A DNA stretch of 22,004 bases from NCBI GenBank assembly GCA_045591645.1, contig JAZNTG010000065.1, forward strand, positions 1 through 22,004, written 5' to 3'. Below are positions 1-5,510 of the stretch, one piece after another (within the stretch, counting starts at the first letter, position 1; each line of letters starts with the position of its first letter). The notes below the pieces were generated by a model that did no database searches, was not told where the DNA came from, and worked only from the letters and a program-made list of their open reading frames with translations. Made by a program: the position numbers and the translations under genes. This stretch comes from SFWF01 sp045591645. Its GTDB lineage: Bacteria; Bacillota; Clostridia; Oscillospirales; Acutalibacteraceae.

Positions 1-5
1 GCACC

Positions 6-40
6 AAAAAATTCCTCGAACTTGTTTCGGGGAATTTTTT
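6..40. terminator. Bidirectional intrinsic terminator at left edge
   Basis: A 15-bp stem (6-20 with 26-40, one T-G wobble) closes a 5-nt loop. The stem ends are six A on the left and six T on the right, so it can end transcription on either strand. It most likely serves a gene lying left of the window, and may also stop minus-strand transcripts leaving the small membrane protein gene. Confidence 0.75.
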
Positions 41-123
41 ACTTCTTACCTATTACCTCTTCACTCTTCCCTCAAAGTTCTCGGAATTTTTGAAGTAATA
101 AGTAAAAAGTAAGATGTAATAAG
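39..123. repeat. Two facing arrays of 7-bp repeats
   Basis: Positions 39-73 read as five consecutive heptamers: TTACTTC, TTACCTA, TTACCTC, TTCACTC, TTCCCTC. Positions 92-119 read as four heptamers of the complementary type: GAAGTAA, TAAGTAA, AAAGTAA, GATGTAA, followed by TAAG. The arrays are inverted relative to each other across about 18 bp, so a transcript could fold into a long imperfect hairpin. The period is exact although individual bases vary. No coding role is visible. Confidence 0.7.
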
Positions 124-129
124 TTCGCT

Positions 130-178
130 GTCTGCTTCGCAGACGAATTTATAGTATCCGACAAAATGCCGATTTGTC
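130..178. terminator. Two small hairpins downstream of the membrane protein gene
   Basis: GTCTGC (130-135) pairs with GCAGAC (139-144) over a 3-nt loop, and GACAAA (160-165) pairs with TTTGTC (173-178). Both lie downstream of the minus-strand gene ending at 210. Neither has a clear T-tract, so the terminator reading is weak. Confidence 0.25.
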
Positions 179-209
179 AGGGAAGTCCTTGCTCTTTATT
201 GCTATTGCG

Positions 210-611
210 CTATATTAACTTTTTTGTCCGCTGATTTACTCCCCACACTCCGCCGATAAGGGCAGACAGCATAATTATCAGAAAATTGAAAAGCGTATTG
301 AGGGTCAGCGAGCCTTCATCTACTCCTAAGGCTATTGCCGCACTGATAAGAAATATTGCACTGCCGCAAACAAGTCCATTTACAAGCCCGCCTTTTTTAA
401 GCCTTTTGGACGACAAAAATGCTGAAAACAGGGAGCCTAACGCCGCCGCCACGGATGCAAAGGGTGTCGCAAAGCTTTCTGCGAGATCGAGAGTCACGCT
501 TAGCACTGCAAACAGCAGCATAAGGATAAAGGTCATAACAAAGCCTAAAACTACCGACACCAAATAAACGGCGATCTTTCCCTTCATACCATCCATATTT
601 TCATTCTTCAT
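210..611 (-). CDS. Small four-helix membrane protein, TIGR04086-like
   Basis: This encodes a 133-residue integral membrane protein of unknown function. The open frame extends ten codons upstream, but I place the start at 611 because an AGGAG motif lies 8 nt before that ATG and none precedes the earlier one. After a short charged N-terminus (KNENMDGMKGK) there are four hydrophobic segments, roughly residues 13-40, 49-67, 77-97 and 105-125, separated by a basic loop (SSKRLKKGG). Size, topology and the basic loop between the second and third helices resemble the TIGR04086 family of Clostridia; that assignment is from memory of the family. It lies 83 bp downstream of the transglutaminase lipoprotein gene on the same strand, beyond a terminator, so it is probably a separate unit or depends on read-through. 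No promoter was recognised. Confidence 0.7.
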   Translation of the reverse strand: MKNENMDGMKGKIAVYLVSVVLGFVMTFILMLLFAVLSVTLDLAESFATPFASVAAALGSLFSAFLSSKRLKKGGLVNGLVCGSAIFLISAAIALGVDEGSLTLNTLFNFLIIMLSALIGGVWGVNQRTKKLI

Positions 612-666
612 ACCATCAACTCCTGTACAATATCTATGCAAAAGCGAGATGAAAAATGAATAATAA

Positions 667-690
667 AAGCCCTCTTTGATAAGAGGGCTT
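667..690 (-). terminator. Terminator of the GH110/transglutaminase operon
   Basis: A perfect 10-bp stem (667-676 with 681-690) has a 4-nt loop and lies 3 nt after the minus-strand stop codon at 694. On the minus strand it ends in a T-rich run (GGGCTTTTATTATTC). This is a convincing intrinsic terminator for the two-gene operon upstream. Confidence 0.85.
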
Positions 691-693
691 CGT

Positions 694-1935
694 TTACCTG
701 TATACTACTAATGCGGTTTTGTTGTCCATTACTTCATAGATAATCCAATATACGGTTGTGTTAAGAGAATCGGCAAGTTTTTGTACAGCTTTGTCTGCCG
801 TAGTATCGGAGTAATCATCTATAAGTATAAGCGCACGTGAGTTGCTGTTTTTGGAAAACGCTGTCTTTACCGTCTTTACAAAATCAGAACCCGTTATCTT
901 ATCCATATGGGCATCTATGGGCATTCCGAGACTACTGTCACCATCAGGATAAATCTCCTCAAAATCAGGAGTAAACCTCTGCATTCTGTCCTCAAAAGCG
1001 AAAAATCTCTTTTGTTCTAGCTCAAAATTCCCGTCATAGCCCTCCAGACTTGCAGTGGCATCAATATTGTACCAGACTCCGTCCAGCTTTGCAAAATTCC
1101 ACGTATGTCCGATGTTAACTTCGTTTCCCGTATACTGCTTTTCAACACACTCTATATCTGCCATATTAAGCAGCAGGCTATACATATTCGCGCTTCCGTC
1201 ACAATGGGTCTTTCCTGTGACCAGTCCGTCATAAAGATAATTCTTTACAAGATCGTCTGAAAGCTCTGTATAGTCATAATAATCGACATTGGAAAGCGTA
1301 TATCTGTGCAGATAATCTGCCTTTTCAGTGTCGGTCATATCCGAAGGCATATCAGATAGTATATCCTCAGCCTTTTCTATTGCCTGCTGTTTTTTCTCCA
1401 AAATGGCGGCATCAAAATTTTTTACATAAATATAATAGCCGTCAAAGGTGGCAGGTTGATCGGAAAACATTATCTGAATATCGTAATACATGGTAAAGCC
1501 GCCGAACTCATACAAAAGGTTCTGTTCAAGCAGAGGAGAATCGAGAGCTAACAGCTTGAGTATTTCGCCCAGCCGCTCATAATCGGATATTATAAGATCG
1601 TCCACATAAACGTAGGTATACCCATTTTCAAGGGAATATTCACAAGCGCGATAGACAGCCTGCTCATTCTCGGACAGTATATTATAGTGCATATCTCCCC
1701 GATACCGTGAAAAGGTCATTTGGAGCTCTTTTACTTCGTCTGCAGTCATAATAAGCTGCTCAGAGGTTTCGGAAAGTGTCTCCTTACCGAAGGCTATCCT
1801 CGGTATAGCCTCAGCCTGGGCGATCGCATCAGCGCCGACAATACTGCCGAGTGTATCAAGCAAGGCGCAGCCGCTGAGCGAAAACGCGATGCATACCGAT
1901 AATACCAAAATCAGGCTACGTTTTACGTATGTCAT
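694..1935 (-). CDS. Transglutaminase-like lipoprotein
   Basis: This is a surface-anchored protein of about 413 residues with a papain-like transglutaminase core. The N-terminus has basic residues, a hydrophobic stretch and a lipobox ending LSGC (Cys about residue 23), indicating export and lipidation. The C-terminal half carries the expected catalytic triad in order: Cys in KTHCDGSA (about 245), His in NIGHTWNF (about 277) and Asp in WYNIDATA (about 292). Residues 25-205 match no family I recognise. The ATG at 1935 starts one base after the stop codon (1937-1939) of the upstream GH110 gene, so translation is probably coupled; a TTG at 1950 overlapping that gene would add five residues. In bacteria such domains usually act as proteases or peptide-modifying enzymes rather than true crosslinkers; the substrate here is unknown. 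Confidence 0.85.
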   Translation of the reverse strand: MTYVKRSLILVLSVCIAFSLSGCALLDTLGSIVGADAIAQAEAIPRIAFGKETLSETSEQLIMTADEVKELQMTFSRYRGDMHYNILSENEQAVYRACEYSLENGYTYVYVDDLIISDYERLGEILKLLALDSPLLEQNLLYEFGGFTMYYDIQIMFSDQPATFDGYYIYVKNFDAAILEKKQQAIEKAEDILSDMPSDMTDTEKADYLHRYTLSNVDYYDYTELSDDLVKNYLYDGLVTGKTHCDGSANMYSLLLNMADIECVEKQYTGNEVNIGHTWNFAKLDGVWYNIDATASLEGYDGNFELEQKRFFAFEDRMQRFTPDFEEIYPDGDSSLGMPIDAHMDKITGSDFVKTVKTAFSKNSNSRALILIDDYSDTTADKAVQKLADSLNTTVYWIIYEVMDNKTALVVYR

Positions 1936-1936
1936 C

Positions 1937-3556
1937 CTACTCTGTGACAATATTTCCGCAGTTTTCTATTTCGTCAGGCAGCGGCTCAAAGCTCGCTCTA
2001 TTATTGCGAAGTATAATATTTTCAGTGCTTTTCGCATGTACCCAAGGCACCTGCTCCGTACCCACTGCTATATTTCCTTCAATAATTATTTTGCCGTGAA
2101 CATACTGTCCTTCGCGGAACTTTGTGTTTTCGGGGTGTATACGGACTATCGGTTTTGCAAACTGATTGTATATACGGTTATTTCTTATTGTTACATCGGT
2201 TACAGGACCGGTCTCCCACCAGCTTTTTGCATCGTTAGCCAGCAATACTACCTCTCTGCCCATACCGTAGAAGAAATTATTCTCTACAACTACCTTACCA
2301 CGCGTCGAGGTTAGAAAGCCCTTTGTAGGAAGACGTTTTATAGTACATCCCGAAATATACACATTGGGACATGCAGAAATATTTTCAATAACATAGTCGA
2401 CCTTGAATTTATCGGCAGGCTTGTCGAATACGATCTTTATATCATAGGGATTTATAAGCTCCGCCGAGACTACTGTTGCAGTGTCCTCAGGAAGCATATA
2501 ATCAGGATCAGAGGCCTCAACTATGTCGCCAACCTCAAAAATATTGTAATTATAAGTATCGGGGTGAACAAACCTAGCTACTATGGTATTACCCTCAGAT
2601 TCTACGATCTTCATATAAGTACCGTGGACATTTATGGCATCGTCATTTGTACCGTCGAAAATACAATTTGTAGCGATAATATCTCCGCGGCAGCTTGAAA
2701 ACTGTGAAGAGTCCGCAAAACAGGAAATCTTTCTGCCCGAAGTGGGATCAGGTGCGCAAATAACTTTATTGAGGGTTATGTTTTCACATCTCTGACCAAC
2801 GATTCCCAGTCCGTGCATAAAATACATATTCATATTTTCAAATCTGATATTACGGCTTCTGTCAAAGAACGTTCCGCAGTGATCTCGCATACCGTCTCTC
2901 AGATGCAGATGCTGACCTAACCCAAGACAGTAGGGATTTGCTCTGTCACTGACAAAGGTTATCTTCAGAATATTTTCATCAAGCTCCTCATATCTTGCCG
3001 TTTCATCCTTCATCGGTCCGGCTTCCTGACTGATTATTATCTCTTTACCCGGAATATACCTCTGACAGTAATGCTTAACGGGATAAAACTCAAAATTCTC
3101 ACCATACCAAGCAATTTTGCCTTCATCATCTATACGATATTTAACGTCGGGATGAACCTTAAAGGTATAATATCCTTCTCCCATATCGATCACCTCAAGC
3201 TCGGCAACCGTAGGGGTAGCATAATCGAAAGTAAAATTCTTAATAGTGATATTCTCACTTTCAAATACACAAAAAGGTATGATCTTGCAGTGTGTAACAA
3301 GCTTTGAGCCGTTTCCGTCAATGACAACATTCTTTTTGCCGTCTATGACTACTCCGAGATTTTTCTCATAGCTTGCCCCATAGGTCTTTACCTTGTGCTC
3401 AGGCATCGAGTTTGTGATCTTGAAGGTTCTGTGAGAAACATCCTCGGGATAAATGTGATATTCGCCCTTTTCAAGCACGACAGTCACATCATCGCTTACC
3501 GCGGAATTTATCTCTTTAACTACACTTTTAATATTATTCAGCTTAATTTCTTTCAT
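1937..3556 (-). CDS. GH110-type alpha-galactosidase, right-handed beta-helix
   Basis: This 539-residue protein is a predicted parallel beta-helix glycosidase. Repeated short hydrophobic rungs (VVIDGKKNVVIDGNG, SENITIKNFTF, CENITLNKV, NVYISGCTI, DVTIRNNRIYNQ, NIILRNNRAS) run through the chain. ISCFADSSQFSSCRG (about 277-291) and FDGTNDDAINVHGTYMKI (about 300-317) resemble the active site of GH110 exo-alpha-1,3-galactosidases. The three acidic residues D282, D305 and D306 have the same relative spacing (0, +23, +24) as the three catalytic aspartates I recall for a characterised GH110 enzyme. GH110 removes terminal alpha-galactose from blood-group B or linear alpha-Gal glycans. There is no signal peptide, which suggests it works inside the cell on imported oligosaccharides; that is inference. 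AGGAGG lies 8 nt before the ATG. It is the first gene of an operon with the transglutaminase lipoprotein. Confidence 0.82.
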   Translation of the reverse strand: MKEIKLNNIKSVVKEINSAVSDDVTVVLEKGEYHIYPEDVSHRTFKITNSMPEHKVKTYGASYEKNLGVVIDGKKNVVIDGNGSKLVTHCKIIPFCVFESENITIKNFTFDYATPTVAELEVIDMGEGYYTFKVHPDVKYRIDDEGKIAWYGENFEFYPVKHYCQRYIPGKEIIISQEAGPMKDETARYEELDENILKITFVSDRANPYCLGLGQHLHLRDGMRDHCGTFFDRSRNIRFENMNMYFMHGLGIVGQRCENITLNKVICAPDPTSGRKISCFADSSQFSSCRGDIIATNCIFDGTNDDAINVHGTYMKIVESEGNTIVARFVHPDTYNYNIFEVGDIVEASDPDYMLPEDTATVVSAELINPYDIKIVFDKPADKFKVDYVIENISACPNVYISGCTIKRLPTKGFLTSTRGKVVVENNFFYGMGREVVLLANDAKSWWETGPVTDVTIRNNRIYNQFAKPIVRIHPENTKFREGQYVHGKIIIEGNIAVGTEQVPWVHAKSTENIILRNNRASFEPLPDEIENCGNIVTE

Positions 3557-3585
3557 AAAATCAGCCTCCTTTTAAGTATATCTCT

Positions 3586-3614
3586 ATATTACCAATATCG
3601 ATCTTTTATGTCAA
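3586..3614 (-). promoter_or_regulatory. Sigma-A promoter of the GH110 operon
   Basis: On the minus strand, TTGACA (3609-3614) is followed by a 17-bp spacer and TAATAT (3586-3591). This is a perfect -35 with a 5/6 -10, about 30 bp before the AGGAGG and ATG of the GH110 gene. Confidence 0.8.
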
Positions 3615-3617
3615 TTC

Positions 3618-3646
3618 ACTAATAGGTAAAATATTACACTTTTTAG
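3618..3646. promoter_or_regulatory. Possible operator upstream of the GH110 promoter
   Basis: An interrupted palindrome reads ACTAA, then GTAA, a short centre, TTAC, then TTAGT, with unequal spacers. It begins 4 bp upstream of the -35 box, where an activator would sit. No regulator gene is adjacent, so this is only a candidate. Confidence 0.3.
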
Positions 3647-3652
3647 TAATTT

Positions 3653-4126
3653 TTAATCCTTACGGGAGCATTTTTCGGCGTCAATACTAAGCACCAGCAT
3701 AAGCGCCGCCAGAGCGTCTGCAGGATTTACCACTTCTATGACATATGTATCTGTCCAATTAAAAATTTCCTTTGAAACTGTAGCTACCGTAGCGCCCGAA
3801 TAATTGGTAATTGAATAATCCCATTCAAAAAAGTCTCCCTCAACCTGCCAACCGTTGCAATCGATATTATAACGGGGACGGAAAAAGGTAAACTCCTTTG
3901 AGATACAGCCTACATATTTGTCGCCCACATACATCTCAAATTTCGGCAGAAAGGTAAATATTCTTTCCTTTACAGTACCTACCTCAGCACCGAATTTATC
4001 GTATATCTTAAGGCAGTGTCCCCAGGAAAGCTGACCCTTAACGGTGTAAACTATCTGGCCTGCTTCATCAAATATATCGTAGCTATCGAACCACGAAAAA
4101 AACCTTTGTTTAAACAATAATCTCAT
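3653..4126 (-). CDS. LURP-one-related (tubby-like fold) protein
   Basis: This 157-residue soluble protein is built of short beta strands with the family's typical pattern: MRLLFKQRFFSWFDSYDIFD, then alternating aromatic and basic strands such as FGAEVGTVKERIFTFLPKFE, YVGCISKEFTFFRPRYNI and YSGATVATVSKEIFNWTDTYVIEV. This matches LURP-one-related/YxjI-like proteins, which have a tubby C-terminal-like beta-barrel around a central helix. The length is normal. The biochemical role in bacteria is unknown; a membrane or phospholipid-associated role is sometimes proposed. GGGAGG lies about 9 nt before the ATG. It has its own promoter and is probably monocistronic, ending 39 bp from the GH110 -35 box. 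Confidence 0.75.
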   Translation of the reverse strand: MRLLFKQRFFSWFDSYDIFDEAGQIVYTVKGQLSWGHCLKIYDKFGAEVGTVKERIFTFLPKFEMYVGDKYVGCISKEFTFFRPRYNIDCNGWQVEGDFFEWDYSITNYSGATVATVSKEIFNWTDTYVIEVVNPADALAALMLVLSIDAEKCSRKD

Positions 4127-4151
4127 TATCCCGCGCCTCCCGCCTTTTTAC

Positions 4152-4179
4152 TTGATTATACCAAAATAATACACATAAT
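4152..4179 (+). promoter_or_regulatory. Possible overlapping promoter for the small helical protein
   Basis: On the plus strand, TTGATT (4152-4157), a 16-bp spacer and CATAAT (4174-4179) lie 40 bp before the ATG at 4219. They occupy the same DNA as the minus-strand promoter at 4155-4183, so the two would compete for polymerase. Both boxes are imperfect. Confidence 0.4.
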
Positions 4180-4183
4180 TCAA
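4155..4183 (-). promoter_or_regulatory. Promoter of the LURP-one-related gene
   Basis: On the minus strand, TTGAAT (4178-4183), a 17-bp spacer and TATAAT (4155-4160) form a good sigma-A promoter, about 29 bp upstream of the start codon at 4126. Confidence 0.7.
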
Positions 4184-4218
4184 TCTTTTAGGGGCAGACT
4201 TTTTTATGAGGTGATAAT

Positions 4219-4653
4219 ATGATAGAACAGGATACCATAAGGCTTCTGAGAGAATGCGACGCAGGAATCAAAATGGGGGTTTCCTCTATTGAAGAGGTCT
4301 TGCCCTATGTTGATTCGGCCCAGCTTGAAAAGCTGCTCACAAAATGCAAAGAGGAGCATGCAAAGCTTGACAGTGAGCTTCAGGAGCAGCTTGACAGATT
4401 TAAGGACGATGGCAAAAACCCCAATCCTATGGCTAAGGGTATGTCGTGGATCAAGACCAATGTAATGCTCGCTATGAAAGAATCTGACAACACCATTGCT
4501 GACCTTATGACCGACGGCTGTAATATGGGTGTCAAGTCGCTCAACAAGTATTTGAATGAATATAAAGCTGCCGATGAATTCTCAAAGGATATTGCAAAAA
4601 GGCTTATTAATCTTGAAGAAAAACTTGCTATAGATATAAGAAAATTTCTATAA
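4219..4653 (+). CDS. Hypothetical all-helical protein, ferritin-like bundle possible
   Basis: I do not recognise this 144-residue protein. It is strongly helical and charged, with about four amphipathic segments (roughly 1-20, 28-63, 75-105 and 108-143), consistent with a four-helix bundle of ferritin-like or PA2169-like shape. There is no signal peptide or membrane segment, and no clear ExxH metal site, so ferroxidase activity is not supported. A segment with Pro and Gly (KDDGKNPNPMAKGMSW) links the second and third helices. GAGGTG lies 6 nt before the ATG. It stands alone between a divergent LURP-one-related gene and a shared terminator. Confidence 0.6.
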   Translation: MIEQDTIRLLRECDAGIKMGVSSIEEVLPYVDSAQLEKLLTKCKEEHAKLDSELQEQLDRFKDDGKNPNPMAKGMSWIKTNVMLAMKESDNTIADLMTDGCNMGVKSLNKYLNEYKAADEFSKDIAKRLINLEEKLAIDIRKFL

Positions 4654-4662
4654 GGATATTTT

Positions 4663-4696
4663 AAACTGCCGATAAGAACAACCTTATCGGCAGTTT
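4663..4696. terminator. Bidirectional terminator between convergent genes
   Basis: A perfect 14-bp stem (4663-4676 with 4683-4696) closes a 6-nt loop. It lies 9 bp after the plus-strand stop at 4653 and 2 bp after the minus-strand stop at 4699, so it serves both genes. T-tracts are short on both sides. Confidence 0.75.
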
Positions 4697-4698
4697 GC

Positions 4699-4986
4699 TT
4701 ATTCTGCTATTTGTTTTTCTGAAGAGCACATTGCCTCGGCGACTATCCTTGTCGCAAGGCAAAAGCCATCGCAAAAAGCCTTTTCGGTAAGTATAATTAC
4801 ATACTCATTCACACATTCATTATAATTTTCCATTACCTCTTTACCCTTTTCGCTGAGCTCTGCCTCGAGCTTTTCAAGATTTCTTGACATCAGCTTTTCA
4901 AGATGTCTTATCTCGGGATCGTTGGCATCCAAACGCACGCTTGGCTCAAGATTCCCGTTATAAAGGTCAGCAAGTATTCTGCTCAT
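4699..4986 (-). CDS. DUF6809-family small protein
   Basis: This 95-residue protein is mostly helical. The start MSRILADLYNGNLEPSVR, the middle LEKLMSRNLEKLEAELSEKG and the end FCDGFCLATRIVAEAM follow the pattern I know for DUF6809 proteins of Clostridia, which have no known function and occur often near mobile or plasmid-like genes. I start at 4986 because GGAGGTGA lies just before that ATG; the frame is open 21 codons further upstream but crosses the promoter. A near-perfect promoter drives it, with palindromic TGGNNCCA-like sites inside the spacer and in the leader. It is transcribed away from the ribbon-helix-helix gene at 5156, which likely encodes its repressor (inference). Confidence 0.75.
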   Translation of the reverse strand: MSRILADLYNGNLEPSVRLDANDPEIRHLEKLMSRNLEKLEAELSEKGKEVMENYNECVNEYVIILTEKAFCDGFCLATRIVAEAMCSSEKQIAE

Positions 4987-5028
4987 ATTCTCACCTCCCG
5001 CTTTTATTGGTGGTCCCACTTTTTTGCT

Positions 5029-5057
5029 ATTGTAACACAGTGGACCCACATTGTCAA
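5029..5057 (-). promoter_or_regulatory. Consensus promoter of the DUF6809 gene
   Basis: On the minus strand, TTGACA (5052-5057), exactly 17 bp, then TACAAT (5029-5034). The spacer contains TGGGTCCA, a member of the operator-like palindrome family, so binding there would block polymerase. Confidence 0.85.
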
Positions 5058-5095
5058 GAAAAAAGTGGGACCTTTATTTGGTATTTTTTTTGCTT

Positions 5096-5101
5096 TATAA
5101 T
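5096..5101 (+). promoter_or_regulatory. -10 box of the ribbon-helix-helix gene
   Basis: TATAAT abuts the triple operator, so the expected start of transcription (about 5108) falls inside it. The -35 region (TTTATT, 5073-5078, 17-bp spacer) is poor. Autorepression is the natural reading. Confidence 0.55.
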
Positions 5102-5155
5102 GGTACCACGGTGGTGCCACCGTGGTACCATAAATTAAAGAATGGTGGGTGTAAA

Positions 5156-5296
5156 ATGACCGATAAAATAGAGGTTAAACTAAGATTACCACAAGAGGTA
5201 AAAGATAAACTTTACGAAGAAGCAGGCAAACAAAACAGAAGCGTAAATAATCTGCTTGAACAGATAATCGGCGACTATCTTAAAAAACAGAAATAA
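5156..5296 (+). CDS. Arc-type ribbon-helix-helix DNA-binding protein
   Basis: This 46-residue protein is about the minimal size for an Arc-family regulator. The strand DKIEVKLRLPQEV is followed by helix A (KDKLYEEAGKQN), the turn RSVN and helix B (NLLEQIIGDYLKKQ), the standard ribbon-helix-helix order; alternating residues of KIEVKLRL would contact the DNA major groove as a dimer. The frame is open 35 codons upstream, but those codons run across the operator array and promoter, so the ATG at 5156 is chosen; a GGTGGGTG sequence 4 nt before it is a fair ribosome binding site. It probably represses itself and the divergent DUF6809 gene through the adjacent sites. No toxin gene follows it, so it is not an obvious antitoxin. 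Confidence 0.8.
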   Translation: MTDKIEVKLRLPQEVKDKLYEEAGKQNRSVNNLLEQIIGDYLKKQK

Positions 5297-5307
5297 TACC
5301 TGTATTG

Positions 5308-5336
5308 GCGGATAGTATCTGCCCGTTTTGTTTTTA
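5308..5336 (+). terminator. Terminator of the ribbon-helix-helix gene
   Basis: GGCGGAT (5308-5314) pairs with ATCTGCC (5318-5324) over a 3-nt loop, with one G-T pair, and is followed by CGTTTTGTTTTTAT. It lies 11 bp after the stop codon. Confidence 0.6.
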
Positions 5337-5363
5337 TAGGATAGCTATATATTACGGCAGCTG

Positions 5364-5510
5364 AGATAATCGAGAAAATTTAGATGTAGAATCCGTTTTC
5401 TCGTGCATCAAGACGTATGTAGATACTTCAGATGCGCGAAAAACGGATAAAAAAAGAACTGACAAAAAAGTCAGTTCTTTTTTGTTCTACACTAAATTTT
5501 CCGATTATCT
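5364..5510. repeat. 147-bp nested inverted-repeat element, three-way junction
   Basis: The outer arms 5364-5391 and 5485-5510 are complementary over 26 pairs with only two bulged bases. Inside, 5391-5409 pairs with 5431-5448 (17 pairs, one wobble, one bulge), and 5450-5463 pairs with 5470-5483 (14 pairs). The three stems meet with almost no unpaired bases. The right arm includes the last codon and stop of the ABC permease gene (AGA TAA on the minus strand). It could be a small inverted-repeat insertion that now supplies the stop and terminator, or a structured RNA. Confidence 0.7.
5450..5483. terminator. Terminator of the BMP transporter operon
   Basis: A 14-bp stem (5450-5463 with 5470-5483) and 6-nt loop, flanked by A-runs and T-runs on both sides, lies 22 bp past the stop of the last permease gene. 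It can terminate both strands and is the inner stem of the larger three-way structure. Confidence 0.85.

Larger units (their letters stand above)
5011..5130. promoter_or_regulatory. Six-site operator array TGGNNCCA
   Basis: Six copies of an 8-bp palindrome-like motif lie between the divergent genes: TGGTCCCA (5011-5018), TGGACCCA (5041-5048), TGGGACCT (5066-5073), TGGTACCA (5101-5108), TGGTGCCA (5112-5119) and TGGTACCA (5123-5130). The last three start exactly 11 bp apart and lie within a 15-bp perfect inverted repeat (5100-5114 with 5117-5131). A second 14-bp inverted repeat joins 5012-5025 to 5059-5072. Arc/MetJ-type ribbon-helix-helix dimers bind tandem short sites in this way, and such a protein is encoded right beside it. 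Confidence 0.7.

Noticed and set aside
5051..5155. 35-codon upstream extension of the ribbon-helix-helix protein
   Set aside because: Those codons cover the -10 box and operator array, lie before the likely transcription start, and do not resemble protein of this family.
5364..5510. Integron attC site or IS element
   Set aside because: There are no integrase or transposase genes and no GTTRRRY-type core site, and no clear target duplication was found beside the arms.
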